DNA of 64,000 bases from Sphingobacterium gobiense (GCF_002980575.1 NZ_PVBS01000001.1:806001-870000); one strand, 5' to 3'; positions 7,214-17,020 are shown, counted from the first letter of the stretch. Translations and numbers: made by a program. Notes: generated by a model not told the origin, from the sequence alone.

Positions 7214-8200
7214 ATGGATTCGCGCAGAAAGTTTTTAAAGAAGATAGGAGCCGGTTCGCTCCTATTGAGCTTACCCCCTATTTACGCCCAGCAGGCAAAA
7301 GTGCTATCTAGAGAGGTTAACAAACCTATTGTTTTGTCTACCTGGGATTTTGGGTTGAAAGCGAACGCTGAAGCCTGGAAAGTCCTTTCTACTGGGGGGC
7401 GGGCATTAGATGCGGTGGAACAAGGGGTGCGTTACACGGAAGCCGATCCTACCGAGCGTAGTGTAGGTTACGGTGGACGTCCGGACAGAGACGGTAAGGT
7501 AACATTAGATGCCTGTATTATGGATGAAAATGCAAATATTGGTTCGGTAGCTGCGCTGGAACAAATTAAACATCCCATATCTGTCGCTCGGGCGGTTATG
7601 GAGAAAACCCCGCACGTTATGTTAGTGGGTGATGGTGCGCTACAGTTCGCCCAGGAACAGGGATTCCCGCTCGAAAACCTGTTGACAGAAGCGTCGGAAA
7701 AGGAATGGCGTGAATGGCTCAAAACAGCGAAGTATGAACCCGTTGTCAATATAGAAAATCACGATACCATTGGTATGATTGCGTTAGACGAACAGGGCAA
7801 TCTTTCAGGAGCCTGCACAACTAGCGGTATGGCTTTTAAAATGCATGGACGGGTGGGCGACTCCCCTATTATTGGAGCCGGATTATATGTCGACAACGAA
7901 GTGGGCGCTGCTACAGCCACTGGGCATGGCGAAGAGGTTATCCGTACAGTAGGATCGCATTTGGTTGTCGAGTTGATGCGTCAAGGACATACACCTCAAA
8001 AAGCTTGTGAAGAAGCCGTAAAACGAATCATCAAGTTTACAGAAAGCCGAAAAAAAACCTTAGATAACATACAAGTTGGATTTATTGCGCTGAATAAACA
8101 AGGGGAATATGGAGCCTATTGTATACATGGTGGTTTTAATTACGCGAAGTATGATGACGCGGGAAACCAGCTTATTTCCTCTCCACATTATCTTATATAG
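7214..8200 (+). CDS. Glycosylasparaginase / isoaspartyl peptidase-type N-terminal nucleophile hydrolase
   Basis: It probably cleaves the N4-(N-acetylglucosaminyl)-asparagine bond or a related asparagine amide. These enzymes self-cleave to expose a catalytic Thr, here the Thr of NHDTIGMIALD (residue 185 from this start). Other family segments are RALDAVEQGVRY, DACIMDENANIGSVAALE, IGAGLYVDNEVGAATATGHGE and an end in GFNYAKYD. The N-terminus MDSRRKFLKKIGAGSLLL has a twin-arginine-like export signal, so it is likely periplasmic, as in Elizabethkingia. A longer frame starts at 7178 but would precede the inferred transcription start. It sits 2 bp ahead of cutC, so the two are one operon. Confidence 0.88.
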   Translation: MDSRRKFLKKIGAGSLLLSLPPIYAQQAKVLSREVNKPIVLSTWDFGLKANAEAWKVLSTGGRALDAVEQGVRYTEADPTERSVGYGGRPDRDGKVTLDACIMDENANIGSVAALEQIKHPISVARAVMEKTPHVMLVGDGALQFAQEQGFPLENLLTEASEKEWREWLKTAKYEPVVNIENHDTIGMIALDEQGNLSGACTTSGMAFKMHGRVGDSPIIGAGLYVDNEVGAATATGHGEEVIRTVGSHLVVELMRQGHTPQKACEEAVKRIIKFTESRKKTLDNIQVGFIALNKQGEYGAYCIHGGFNYAKYDDAGNQLISSPHYLI

Positions 8201-8202
8201 AA

Positions 8203-8874
8203 ATGCCAAAAATAGAAATTGCTTGTTTTAATATAGAAGCAACGCAGATAGCCCAACAACACGGAGCTGACCGCGTAGAATTTTGTGCGGATATGCCACT
8301 AGGCGGAACAACCCCCGATTTCCAGGAAACAGAAATTGTACGTCGCGCATTACACATCAACTTGCATGTAATGATCCGGCCTCGAGGTGGAAATTTTGTG
8401 TACACAGCAGATGAATTTACACAGATGCAAGAGGAGATTTTATTATTTAATACTTTAGGTGTAGATGGTTTTGTCTTTGGATTTCTGGATATTGCGGGCA
8501 ACATTGATAAGCAACAAAATAGCGTACTAGTCGAATTGGCAGGAGGCAAACCTTGTACCTTTCATCGAGCCTTTGATGAAGTTTCTGATAGTGCCCAGGC
8601 ATTAGAAGATATTATTGCCTGTGGTTTCACGACCGTGCTCACCTCAGGCTGTGCACCGAATGTAGATTTGGGATTAGAGGAACTGAAGCGTTTAGTGCAA
8701 CAGGCTCGTGGCCGCCTTGGAATCATGCCCGGCGGCGGTTTGCGTTCCACTAATATTGGGCGTATTTGGCAAGAAACAGATGCAGCGTATTTTCATTCGT
8801 CGGCAATCACCGACGGTTCGGAAACAGCGGTTGCAACAGAAGTACAGGCGTTAGTGAAAGCAGTTAAAGGGTAG
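8203..8874 (+). CDS. cutC: CutC family protein
   Basis: This 223-residue TIM-barrel protein has the CutC pattern: IEIACFNIEATQIAQQHGADRVEFCAD, then LGGTTPDF, the region VMIRPRGGNFVYT, then TFHRAFDEV, LTSGCAPN, and IMPGGGLRSTNI near the C-terminus. CutC was named for copper homeostasis in E. coli, but that role is disputed and its biochemical activity is not settled. It starts 2 bp after the glycosylasparaginase stop and is probably co-transcribed and translationally coupled. An 8-bp perfect hairpin follows the stop. Confidence 0.92.
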   Translation: MPKIEIACFNIEATQIAQQHGADRVEFCADMPLGGTTPDFQETEIVRRALHINLHVMIRPRGGNFVYTADEFTQMQEEILLFNTLGVDGFVFGFLDIAGNIDKQQNSVLVELAGGKPCTFHRAFDEVSDSAQALEDIIACGFTTVLTSGCAPNVDLGLEELKRLVQQARGRLGIMPGGGLRSTNIGRIWQETDAAYFHSSAITDGSETAVATEVQALVKAVKG

Positions 8875-8894
8875 GTTTCCTATGCCTAGGAAAC
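8875..8894. terminator. Hairpin between convergent cutC and DUF3307 genes
   Basis: GTTTCCTA (8875-8882) and TAGGAAAC (8887-8894) form a perfect 8-bp stem with a TGCC loop. There is no T tract, so terminator function is tentative. Confidence 0.4.
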
Positions 8895-8901
8895 GTGGAA
8901 G

Positions 8902-9630
8902 CTATACAAGGTATCGGAGGCCTATACGCAAGCCATAACCAATCGCTATTCCGGCAACAAAACTCGCTAAGGTACCTACGAGGATATATTCGGTAAATTT
9001 TGTGTCCTTAGCATTTGTTAAATCACCGAAACGAAAGATGGATTTTGCGCCCAAAAGAAATCCTATACCGGACAGAAACCCTACCTGTATAAAAAGAACG
9101 ATAAGCAATCGTTCCATAATACCAATGAGCATTCCCGCATCTACAAGCGATTTTGTCGGTTTAGTGGCCACATCAACTTCAGCGGTCCACTTGCTGAAGA
9201 AAACACGTAACATAATTGGACTAACAAATACAGTAAGAACAAAAGCCAAAACGTATAATAGGCTTTTCGGAGAAAACAAAGTTTCCCATTCGATGGATAA
9301 GCCATATTTATACAATACAACGGCAATCAGTGAAAGGATATGTAACGTTTGATCGGCTATAAACAATAAAAAGGTTCGTTTGGGAAACCTTTTCTCGAAA
9401 TAAATCTTACCGCTATCGATCAATAGATGTGCACAGCTTATAAATAATATAACTTGCCATTGGTCAGGTAATTCAGGTATAAAAAGCAACACCAACAGCG
9501 TCGTGTGCACGGCAATATGTATCAGCAAATAACCGATGTGCTCTCTGCGTTTCTGCACCCAGCTTTTAGGCTGCAGTACAAAATCACCTATAAAATGAGC
9601 CAGCAATAGCTTTAAAAATAAAATGCTCAT
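8902..9630 (-). CDS. DUF3307 membrane protein
   Basis: This 242-residue polytopic membrane protein has about six to seven hydrophobic segments. The start LLLAHFIGDFVLQPKSWVQKR matches the DUF3307 signature (AHxxGDFxLQ), and the following HIAVHTTLLVLLF plus SCAHLLIDSGKIYFEKR add conserved His and Asp residues that could line a membrane active site. Its function is unknown. Its start codon overlaps the stop of the SatD-like gene by 4 bp, so the two are translationally coupled. SatD-like and DUF3307 genes are often paired, which suggests a joint function under the regulation described for the upstream operator. Confidence 0.85.
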   Translation of the reverse strand: MSILFLKLLLAHFIGDFVLQPKSWVQKRREHIGYLLIHIAVHTTLLVLLFIPELPDQWQVILFISCAHLLIDSGKIYFEKRFPKRTFLLFIADQTLHILSLIAVVLYKYGLSIEWETLFSPKSLLYVLAFVLTVFVSPIMLRVFFSKWTAEVDVATKPTKSLVDAGMLIGIMERLLIVLFIQVGFLSGIGFLLGAKSIFRFGDLTNAKDTKFTEYILVGTLASFVAGIAIGYGLRIGLRYLV

Positions 9631-10217
9631 AACGCTAATATTTCTTTTGTGCAGTAATCCAGGGCCCGTTGTATTTTAGCATAGCTCGCTTTCTGCAATT
9701 CGGTGCTGACTTGACTTTGATATTTTTTATCCAATATTTTGGCCAGTTCAGCTTGGTTGGCATCCTCATTTCGGAACGCTACTTTCACTGTCTCTGCCAT
9801 ATTAGGTGTCCAACGCGTGGTTAGTTCCGCTACTAACGGCAGGATGACATTGCATACGGCGTCGAGCTTGGGATAAGCCGATTTAAACGATATCGTTTCT
9901 TTCTTTAGTTCCTCGAAAGCTTCTCCTGAATAAATAAGCGCAGAACCAAAAGAGTTTTTGATATGCGGAGCATCATGTTCTGTTGTTCCAATGCCAATTC
10001 CCATACGCACATCTAAATCAAGGGCCAGCATCGCAGCTTTTATATATAACGCCGCCGTTAGCACATTTTGGAGCGTTAGCTCCGCCTGAAAGCTATCTCC
10101 GCGGAAAATATCAAATTTATTAGCATATAGACCTATAGCTTCATCCAATGCTGGCATCCATATTTTTGGATCTGCAGAACGCGATTTAATTATATCACCC
10201 GATATTACAGCTATCAT
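9627..10217 (-). CDS. SatD family protein
   Basis: The N-terminus MIAVISGDIIKSR is the SatD signature. A central DIFRGDSFQAEL and VRMGIGIG give a nucleotide-cyclase-like alpha/beta core, and the C-terminal third (EDANQAELAKILDKKYQSQVSTELQ) looks like a helix-turn-helix region. SatD-family proteins are annotated as acid-tolerance or putative DNA-binding proteins without firm biochemistry. The start at 10217 was chosen over 10235 because the satD promoter (TTTG-N20-TATCTTTG, 10264-10233) would place transcription start near 10228. A palindromic array lies directly upstream, so autoregulation is plausible. Confidence 0.8.
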   Translation of the reverse strand: MIAVISGDIIKSRSADPKIWMPALDEAIGLYANKFDIFRGDSFQAELTLQNVLTAALYIKAAMLALDLDVRMGIGIGTTEHDAPHIKNSFGSALIYSGEAFEELKKETISFKSAYPKLDAVCNVILPLVAELTTRWTPNMAETVKVAFRNEDANQAELAKILDKKYQSQVSTELQKASYAKIQRALDYCTKEILAL

Positions 10218-10232
10218 ATAAAGTCTTTTACT

Positions 10233-10264
10233 CAAAGATAGGTATCGGATGTCATATCAGCAAA
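10233..10264 (-). promoter_or_regulatory. Consensus promoter of satD-DUF3307
   Basis: On the minus strand TTTG (10264-10261) is followed after 20 nt by TATCTTTG (10240-10233), matching both Bacteroidota promoter elements exactly. The ATG at 10217 lies about 11 nt after the expected start. Confidence 0.65.
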
Positions 10265-10265
10265 A

Positions 10266-10331
10266 TTAGTGATAAACAAAATTATCATCAAAAACAATGA
10301 TAATGAAGAATATCACTAAAAAGAGTGATAT
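10266..10331. promoter_or_regulatory. Nested palindromic operator upstream of satD
   Basis: Two perfect inverted repeats are nested. The outer arms are TTAGTGATA (10266-10274) and TATCACTAA (10311-10319); the inner arms are ATTATCAT (10281-10288) and ATGATAAT (10297-10304). A fifth GTGATAT half-site lies at 10325-10331. The outer left arm begins one base after the satD -33 element, so a bound protein could block or recruit RNA polymerase. The array also spans the 3' flank of leuS, which ends at 10338. Confidence 0.65.
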
Positions 10332-10337
10332 AATGAA

Positions 10338-13121
10338 TTAAACAACAATATTGATAATCTTGCCTTTTACAAAAATGACCTTTTTTACCGCTTTTCCATC
10401 CAAATACCGTTGCACATCTGCATTTGCTAGAACAGTTTCCTCTACAGCTTTCTGATCCAAATCTAAAGCCAATGGCAAGTTCATCTTCATTCTTCCGTTA
10501 ACAGAAACTGGATAAGCAAACTCCGATTCAATCAAATAGTCCGGATTAAAAGTAGGGTATGATGCGTACGAGATTGCCCCTGCTTCATTCCCCAACAACG
10601 CCCACAACTCTTCCGTAATATGCGGGGCATATGGGTGAAGCACAATGATGAGCTCCTGTAAAATTTTTCGCTTATTGCATTTCAAATCAGTCAACTCATT
10701 CACACAAATCATAAAAGCCGAAACAGACGTATTAAACGAGAAGCGTTCGATATCTTCTTCTGCCTTTTTGATGATTTTATGCAATGCTTTATATTCCGCT
10801 TGGGTGGGTTCATCTCCCGAGACAACAAAATTTCCTTGGGCATCGTGGAATAAGCGCCACACCTTACGTAAAAATTTATATACTCCCTCAATACCATTTG
10901 TATTCCAAGGCTTTGACTGCTCCAACGGTCCTAAGAACATTTCATAAAGACGGAGTGTATCGGCACCATACGTTTCTATAATGTCGTCTGGGTTAACCAC
11001 GTTAAATTTAGATTTCGACATCTTCTCAACCTCCGTGCCGCAAATATATTTGCCATTCTCCAAGACAAATTCTGCGTCCGCAAAATCCGGGCGGAATGTT
11101 TTGAACTTCTCCGTATCAAGCACGTCGTTGTAAACGATGTTAACATCGACATGCAACGGAATGGTGTTGTACTTATCTTTTAGACCATATGAAACAAAAA
11201 CATTTGTACCTTTACCCCCTTCATCAAGTACGCGATATACAAAGTTAGAACGTCCTTGAATCATCCCTTGGTTGATCAATTTTTTGAAAGGCTCTTCTTC
11301 ATGGTGATACCCGAGATCTTTTAACACTTTATTCCAAAACCTAGCGTAGAGCAAATGCCCTGTAGCATGCTCTGAACCACCGATATATAAATCTACAGCC
11401 TTCCAATAATCTACGGCCTCTTTAGACGCAAACGATTCCTTATTTGCGGAATCCATATAACGGAACCAATACCAGGAAGAACCTGCCCAACCTGGCATCG
11501 TACTCAACTCGTAATCGTATTTTCCTTGATACTTCCACCCTTCGGCTCTGCCCAAAGGAGGTTCACCTGTTTCTGTAGGCAAGTATTTATCTACTTCCGG
11601 CAATAATAAGGGTAACTCTTTCTCCTCTATTAAATGAGGAAGACCATCTTTAAAGTAAACAGGTACAGGCTCCCCCCAATAACGCTGGCGACCAAAGATG
11701 GCATCACGCATCCGATAGTTTATCTTCGCTCTACCCAATCCGAGCTCTTCCAAACGTTTTATCAAAGCTGGTACGGCTTCGTTGTAGGTCATACCATTAA
11801 TAAAGTCAGAATGGATATAGCGTCCTTCTTTTGTCGGATCAGCTTCTTCCTTGATATTTTGTGCATCGGAAATCGGAATAATCGGTAAATCAAAATGTTT
11901 CGCGAAAATATAATCCCGTTGATCTCCAGATGGCACAGCCATTACAGCCCCCGTCCCATATCCTGCCAAAACATAATCCGCAATCCAAATCGGCACATTT
12001 TCTCCGGTCAATGGATGCTTAGCATACGAACCTGTAAAAGCACCCGATACCGTTTTGGCATCCGCCATACGATCTAATTCCGATTTTTTGGCGGTCTTCT
12101 CTTTATAAGATTCGATTTCAGTACGTTGTGACGTTGTAGTTAAAGTATCAACAAATTCATGTTCCGGTGCTAAAACAATAAAAGAAACGCCAAATATAGT
12201 ATCCACACGGGTCGTGAACACTTCAATATTCGTATCCAACTGGGGCAACGGAAACTTCACCGATGCGCCTACGGATTTACCTATCCAATTACGCTGCATC
12301 TCTACCAAGGGATCTGGCCAATCAACTGTATCTAATCCGCGTAGCAAACGATCGGCATATGCTGTTATGCGCATCGACCACTGCATCATTTTCTTCTGTT
12401 CTACCGGATAACCTCCCCGTTCTGACACACCATTGATAACTTCATCATTTGCCAACACCGTTCCTAAAGCAGCACACCAGTTTACCGTACTCTCACGCAA
12501 ATAAGCCAGTCTATATTTGAGCAATTCGCGTTGTTGTTCTTTCTCCGAAAAATTCTCCCATTCGGTTGCTGTAAAAGTCAACACATCCTCATCGCAAACC
12601 GCATTAATATCTTCAGAGCCTGAAGTTTTAAATCGTTCTATTAAACGATCAATGGACTCTGCTCTATCGGTTTCATTGTTATACCATGCATTGAATAACT
12701 GCATGAATATCCATTGTGTCCATTGGTAATAATCGGGTTCCGATGTGCGCACCTCCCTTGACCAATCGTAGGAAAAACCGATATTATCCAATTGCTCTCT
12801 ATAACGCTTGATATTCGCTTCCGTCGTAACTGACGGATGTTGCCCTGTCTGAATAGCATATTGTTCAGCAGGCAATCCAAACGAATCATACCCCATCGGA
12901 TGCAACACATTAAAACCTTTTAATCTCTTATATCTGGAATAAATATCAGAAGCGATATAACCAAGCGGATGTCCTACGTGCAGTCCCGCACCGGAAGGAT
13001 ATGGAAACATATCCAACACATAATATTTGGGCTTATCTGTCGTGTTAGCAGGCTTAAATGTACCATTTTCAGCCCAAAACTGTTGCCACTTTTTTTCTAG
13101 CGATTGATGATTGTATTCCAT
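10338..13121 (-). CDS. leuS: Leucyl-tRNA synthetase
   Basis: It charges tRNA-Leu with leucine in the cytosol. This class I synthetase has the HIGH-type motif HVGH at residues 48-51, the KMSKS loop at 700-704, an editing (CP1) domain with [12 protein letters not shown] and [10 protein letters not shown], and a C-terminal anticodon-binding domain ([12 protein letters not shown]). At 927 residues it is longer than the E. coli enzyme (about 860). The extra length is in an insertion around residues 155-210 and another before KMSKS, both typical of Bacteroidota LeuS. It is monocistronic; its stop lies 7 bp from the satD operator. Confidence 0.97.
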   Translation of the reverse strand: MEYNHQSLEKKWQQFWAENGTFKPANTTDKPKYYVLDMFPYPSGAGLHVGHPLGYIASDIYSRYKRLKGFNVLHPMGYDSFGLPAEQYAIQTGQHPSVTTEANIKRYREQLDNIGFSYDWSREVRTSEPDYYQWTQWIFMQLFNAWYNNETDRAESIDRLIERFKTSGSEDINAVCDEDVLTFTATEWENFSEKEQQRELLKYRLAYLRESTVNWCAALGTVLANDEVINGVSERGGYPVEQKKMMQWSMRITAYADRLLRGLDTVDWPDPLVEMQRNWIGKSVGASVKFPLPQLDTNIEVFTTRVDTIFGVSFIVLAPEHEFVDTLTTTSQRTEIESYKEKTAKKSELDRMADAKTVSGAFTGSYAKHPLTGENVPIWIADYVLAGYGTGAVMAVPSGDQRDYIFAKHFDLPIIPISDAQNIKEEADPTKEGRYIHSDFINGMTYNEAVPALIKRLEELGLGRAKINYRMRDAIFGRQRYWGEPVPVYFKDGLPHLIEEKELPLLLPEVDKYLPTETGEPPLGRAEGWKYQGKYDYELSTMPGWAGSSWYWFRYMDSANKESFASKEAVDYWKAVDLYIGGSEHATGHLLYARFWNKVLKDLGYHHEEEPFKKLINQGMIQGRSNFVYRVLDEGGKGTNVFVSYGLKDKYNTIPLHVDVNIVYNDVLDTEKFKTFRPDFADAEFVLENGKYICGTEVEKMSKSKFNVVNPDDIIETYGADTLRLYEMFLGPLEQSKPWNTNGIEGVYKFLRKVWRLFHDAQGNFVVSGDEPTQAEYKALHKIIKKAEEDIERFSFNTSVSAFMICVNELTDLKCNKRKILQELIIVLHPYAPHITEELWALLGNEAGAISYASYPTFNPDYLIESEFAYPVSVNGRMKMNLPLALDLDQKAVEETVLANADVQRYLDGKAVKKVIFVKGKIINIVV

Positions 13122-13260
13122 AATAATATGTTGCTAATCTGAAAGAGATGCGAAAATAGCTATTTTACATCAATTTAGATATAAAAGTTTCAGAATAGGC
13201 AATAAAATGTACGGATTGAGTGTTAAATGTCTAGATGTTTAAGCAAATTATTCTAACGAA

Positions 13261-13294
13261 TTGTTTCTTAAATGCACATTATTATTTACTTTCG
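13261..13294 (+). promoter_or_regulatory. Candidate promoter of the ftsX operon
   Basis: TACTTTCG (13287-13294) matches TAnnTTTG with one change and would give a leader of about 23 nt before ftsX. A TTG at 13261-13263 lies at a slightly long spacing. Confidence 0.35.
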
Positions 13295-13321
13295 CATCAT
13301 ATATTAGATTAAGAAGAGCGT

Positions 13322-14200
13322 ATGTCTACTCACGAAGAAGGTTCACCGAGAAAGAAAACCAAATCTGTTTATGTGTCAACGGTCATTAGTATCGCATTGG
13401 TACTGTTGATGACAGGTTTATTAGGCTTGATTCTGGTGCATGCTAAAAACCTATCCAAATACGTCAAAGAAAATATTGTCCTCAATATCATCGTAAACGA
13501 TAATGTAAATGAGGGGGATGTCTTGGCGATGCAAAAGGATCTTGAAAAGGACCCCTATGTATTACGCACCGAATATATTAGCAAGGAGCTGGCTGCTAAA
13601 AACCTGAAAGAAGATCTAGGCGAGGATTTCGTAGAATATTTGGGACACAATCCGCTATTGCCTTCTATCGACGTATACCTGAAAGAACAATATGCTAACA
13701 CAGACAGCATACAAACTTTTATTCAAAAATCCGCTAAAAACAGTCGGGTGAAAGAAGTGATCTACCAAGAATCGCTTATTGATATGGTCAATAAAAACAT
13801 CCGTATTATTGGTATCGTGGTATTAGGGTTCACCATTGTATTATTGATCATCGCGGTAGCACTTATTAATAATACCATTCGTTTAGCCATCTATTCACAA
13901 AGGTTCCTTATCAAGAGTATGCAACTTATCGGTGCGACAAAGAACTTCATACGCAAACCTTATCTCCTATATGGTATATTTCACGGTTTGCTAGGCGCTA
14001 TGATAGCTATCTTACTATTGATATTTACCTTGCAATTCGCTCAAAAGCAAATTCCTGATTTAGTATTTCTACGCAATTGGTATGAGTTTGGTGCGATTTT
14101 CCTTATTGTGGTCGCTTTAGGGATTGTTATTTCCGGTTTTAGTACTTACTTCGCCGTCACAAAATATTTAAGAGCTAAATCACATAGTCTGTATAGGTAA
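13322..14200 (+). CDS. ftsX: Cell division protein FtsX (ABC transporter permease)
   Basis: FtsX is the membrane partner of FtsE and helps activate peptidoglycan hydrolases during division. The 292-residue protein has one N-terminal membrane segment (about 21-42), an extracytoplasmic domain of roughly 120 residues (IVNDNVNEGDVLAM to NSRVKEVIYQE), then three membrane segments, with the permease motif IRLAIYSQRFLIKSMQLIGAT. It is the first gene of a co-directional run to ribF. No ftsE gene is adjacent, which is common in Bacteroidota, where the partner lies elsewhere. Confidence 0.93.
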   Translation: MSTHEEGSPRKKTKSVYVSTVISIALVLLMTGLLGLILVHAKNLSKYVKENIVLNIIVNDNVNEGDVLAMQKDLEKDPYVLRTEYISKELAAKNLKEDLGEDFVEYLGHNPLLPSIDVYLKEQYANTDSIQTFIQKSAKNSRVKEVIYQESLIDMVNKNIRIIGIVVLGFTIVLLIIAVALINNTIRLAIYSQRFLIKSMQLIGATKNFIRKPYLLYGIFHGLLGAMIAILLLIFTLQFAQKQIPDLVFLRNWYEFGAIFLIVVALGIVISGFSTYFAVTKYLRAKSHSLYR

Positions 14201-14256
14201 TGATAAGTAACCGTGATTTATAATAATCGCGGACAATACATAACGAATAAGAAAGA

Positions 14257-14493
14257 ATGTCAGAAAAAAAGCAACATCATACTTCGCAGCCGAAATCCGG
14301 CTTTGTTTTTGAAAAAATAAACTATCAACTGTTTGCTGCCAGTGTCCTAGTGGTTGTATTAGGTTTCATCCTCATGACGGGAACCGAAGATATTTACAGC
14401 TTCACCAAGATAACGTTAGCTCCCTTGGTGATTGTCCTCGGATTCGCCTTGGGCTTTGTTGCCATTTTATACAAACCAAAAAACAAAAAATAA
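14257..14493 (+). CDS. DUF3098 small membrane protein
   Basis: This 78-residue protein has two membrane segments (about 25-42 and 53-72) separated by a short loop, TGTEDIYSFTKITLAP, and a basic C-terminus KPKNKK. It matches the DUF3098 pattern (FxxxNYxLxxxSxxVVVxGFILM). The gene is almost always found between ftsX and uppP in Bacteroidota. Its function is unknown; position suggests a cell-envelope or division role. It starts 56 bp after ftsX and ends 6 bp before uppP. Confidence 0.85.
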   Translation: MSEKKQHHTSQPKSGFVFEKINYQLFAASVLVVVLGFILMTGTEDIYSFTKITLAPLVIVLGFALGFVAILYKPKNKK

Positions 14494-14499
14494 TTAAGA

Positions 14500-15294
14500 A
14501 TGACCTATTTTCAGGCGATTGTCTTGGCAATCATTGAAGGATTAACGGAATTTTTACCTGTTTCCTCGACGGGCCATATCATTATCGGAACAGCGTTAAT
14601 GGGAATGGAGCCCTCCCCTTTTGTTAAGCTGTTTACCATTGTTATACAGCTCGGCACCATTCTTTCTGTTTTAGTCTTATATTACCGTCGGTTCTTCAGA
14701 TCGCTAGATTTCTATTATAAGCTAGCGGTAGCTGCGATCCCAGCTTCCATACTCGGTCTAGCGCTCAACGATTTTATCGACGCTCTTCTAGAAAGCCCGC
14801 TAATGGTAGCAGTGATGTTGGTTGTGGGCGGCATTATCTTATTATTTGTGGACAAATGGTTTAACAGACCTCAAATCGGTAATTCGGATGATATCTCCTA
14901 CAAACAAGCGTTCATTATCGGGTGGTATCAATGTTTGGCATTGATTCCCGGAACATCACGTTCAGCAAGTACTATCGTCGGCGGGATGACCCAAAGCCTT
15001 ACACGGAAAGCTGCCGCCGAGTTTTCTTTCTTTCTGGCCATCCCTATGATGTTGGGAGCTTCGGTTGTTAAACTCTATAAATTTCTTAAAGAAGGTCATG
15101 TTTTTACCGGTGAAGAAATAAACCTGCTCATTATTGGTAACGTGGTCGGTTTTATTGTTGCTATTATCGCTATTAAAAGCTTTATCAGCGTATTAACCAA
15201 ATATGGTTTTAAAGCTTTTGGATGGTATCGTATCATCGTGGGGCTCACGATTATTGGATTATTGCTGAGTGGACACAGTCTGGAAATTATATAA
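14500..15294 (+). CDS. uppP: Undecaprenyl-diphosphatase
   Basis: It dephosphorylates undecaprenyl diphosphate to recycle the lipid carrier of peptidoglycan synthesis. The 264-residue membrane protein (BacA/UppP family) has both active-site blocks: EGLTEFLPVSSTGH near the N-terminus (residues 13-26) and PGTSRSASTI in the middle, with about eight membrane segments. Overproduction of this family gives bacitracin resistance. Its TAA stop abuts the ATG of truB with no gap, so the two are coupled. Confidence 0.96.
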   Translation: MTYFQAIVLAIIEGLTEFLPVSSTGHIIIGTALMGMEPSPFVKLFTIVIQLGTILSVLVLYYRRFFRSLDFYYKLAVAAIPASILGLALNDFIDALLESPLMVAVMLVVGGIILLFVDKWFNRPQIGNSDDISYKQAFIIGWYQCLALIPGTSRSASTIVGGMTQSLTRKAAAEFSFFLAIPMMLGASVVKLYKFLKEGHVFTGEEINLLIIGNVVGFIVAIIAIKSFISVLTKYGFKAFGWYRIIVGLTIIGLLLSGHSLEII

Positions 15295-16020
15295 ATGACA
15301 AAGGCAGAAGAAACGGTGTCTTCCCCATTCGATTTTGCAGCAGGTGAGGTTCTATTGGTTGATAAACCTTTAGAATGGACAAGCTTTGACGTAGTCGGAA
15401 AGCTCCGCAATAGCATGAAACCTCAAAAAATTAAAGTAGGACACGCAGGTACGCTCGATCCCCTGGCAACAGGATTATTGATTATCTGTACAGGCAAATT
15501 CACGAAAAGAATAGACTCTTTCCAAGCGGAAGACAAAGAGTATACCGGTGTCATCACATTAGGTGCAACGACACCTTCCTACGATTTGGAGACAGCTGTT
15601 GACCAAACATTTGATTATACACATCTCAACGATGCAGATATACACAAAACAACGCTGCAATTTCTGGGTGTAATTGAACAGTATCCGCCGGCCCACTCCG
15701 CTATCAAAATAAAAGGCGAGCGCGTGTACGAAAAGGCTCGCCGGGGCGAAGAAGTTGAATTAAAAGCACGACGTATCACCATTAACAGTTTTGAGATAGA
15801 GAAAATTGAAATGCCAAATGTGCATTTTAGAATCGGTTGCTCCAAAGGAACCTATATCCGCTCCATCGCACACGATTTTGGAAAGGCTTTAGGAATAGGC
15901 GCACATCTCAGTCAACTCAGACGAACCAAAAGCGGCGACTTTCATGTAGATGACGCTTGGAATTTGCAGAATTTAATCGAAAAAATTAAATTACACAGAA
16001 CAACGATTCAACAGCAATAA
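15295..16020 (+). CDS. truB: tRNA pseudouridine(55) synthase TruB
   Basis: It converts uridine 55 in the T-loop of tRNAs to pseudouridine. The catalytic aspartate is Asp55 in [12 protein letters not shown], and the family segments [35 protein letters not shown] and [12 protein letters not shown] are present. At 241 residues it lacks the C-terminal PUA domain of longer TruB proteins, which is usual in this phylum. It begins directly at the uppP stop and precedes ribF by 21 bp, as in many Bacteroidota. Confidence 0.96.
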   Translation: MTKAEETVSSPFDFAAGEVLLVDKPLEWTSFDVVGKLRNSMKPQKIKVGHAGTLDPLATGLLIICTGKFTKRIDSFQAEDKEYTGVITLGATTPSYDLETAVDQTFDYTHLNDADIHKTTLQFLGVIEQYPPAHSAIKIKGERVYEKARRGEEVELKARRITINSFEIEKIEMPNVHFRIGCSKGTYIRSIAHDFGKALGIGAHLSQLRRTKSGDFHVDDAWNLQNLIEKIKLHRTTIQQQ

Positions 16021-16041
16021 ACAAACAACTAATCATAGGTC

Positions 16042-17019
16042 GTGAAGATATATAAAAGTTTAGATGAGTTCGAACCACTTTCGAATGCGATTGTAACCAT
16101 TGGTACATTTGACGGCGTGCATATTGGCCATCAAAAGATCTTATCCAAATTAAGGGAATGTGCGGCAGAAAGAAATGGTGAAACGATCTTGTTGACCTTT
16201 TTTCCGCATCCTCGTCTAATTATCAATCCGAACGACGATAATTTGCGTCTTATTAACGATATAGAAGAGAAAACACATCGCTTAGCGCTATCTGGAATTG
16301 ACCATTTAATCATTACACCCTTTACGCGAGACTTTTCCAATCAATCACCAGAGGAATACATCAGTAACGTTTTGGTTGGTCGGCTGGGAACGAAACAGAT
16401 CGTGATTGGATACGATCATCATTTCGGTAAAGACAGACAGGGTTCTATCAAGGACCTGAAAGAATTGGCTGAAATATATGATTATGCTGTTGAACAGATT
16501 CCAGAACAAGATATTGAAGATGTTGCCGTGTCGTCTACCAAAATACGTGAATCCTTAATCAAAGGAGACATTGAAGCCGCCAATAAATATTTAGGCTACA
16601 CATTTGAATTGACGGGCACGGTCGTACGTGGCGACCAAATCGGTCGAGAAATCGGTTTCCCTACAGCCAACCTCAATGTCCACGAGGCCCATAAACTAAT
16701 CCCTGCTTATGGGATCTATGCCGTAGAGGTAGAGATTTATGCTAACATGTCTACCGTTCATACTGGCGAGTACGTAGCTCCGCAGCCGGATCGTATAGCA
16801 AAAGGAATGGCGTATATTGGTACCCGCCCAACGGTGGATGGCATGAACCGAAAAATTGAAATTAATTTATTGGATTTTAAGGATGATATATATGGTACCA
16901 CGCTCCGCGTGAAGTTTCTCAAATTTATCCGTCATGACCAGTGGTTTGATTCCCTGGAAGCGATGCAAACCCAGATTAAGGAAGACGAAAGAAAAATTCG
17001 AGCATATTTCGGAGCGTAA
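16042..17019 (+). CDS. ribF: Bifunctional riboflavin kinase / FAD synthetase, GTG start
   Basis: It phosphorylates riboflavin to FMN and adenylates FMN to FAD. The N-terminal nucleotidyltransferase domain carries TFDGVHIGHQ (residues 22-31) and FGKDRQGSI, and the C-terminal riboflavin kinase domain carries GREIGFPTAN (201-210) and GTRPTVDG. At 325 residues it is near the usual length. The start is GTG at 16042, preceded by CATAGG; the first residues MKIYKSLDEF fit the family. It is last in the ftsX run and convergent with ispE, leaving a single base between stops. Confidence 0.95.
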   Translation: MKIYKSLDEFEPLSNAIVTIGTFDGVHIGHQKILSKLRECAAERNGETILLTFFPHPRLIINPNDDNLRLINDIEEKTHRLALSGIDHLIITPFTRDFSNQSPEEYISNVLVGRLGTKQIVIGYDHHFGKDRQGSIKDLKELAEIYDYAVEQIPEQDIEDVAVSSTKIRESLIKGDIEAANKYLGYTFELTGTVVRGDQIGREIGFPTANLNVHEAHKLIPAYGIYAVEVEIYANMSTVHTGEYVAPQPDRIAKGMAYIGTRPTVDGMNRKIEINLLDFKDDIYGTTLRVKFLKFIRHDQWFDSLEAMQTQIKEDERKIRAYFGA

Positions 17020-17020
17020 T

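Noticed and set aside
9002-9352. Plus-strand 116-codon frame opposite the DUF3307 gene
   Set aside because: It is antisense to a well-supported gene, Lys/Arg/Thr-rich and without any family pattern.
10281-10304. CRISPR-like or iteron repeat near satD
   Set aside because: The repeats are inverted, short and confined to one promoter region, with no regular spacers; an operator explains them better.
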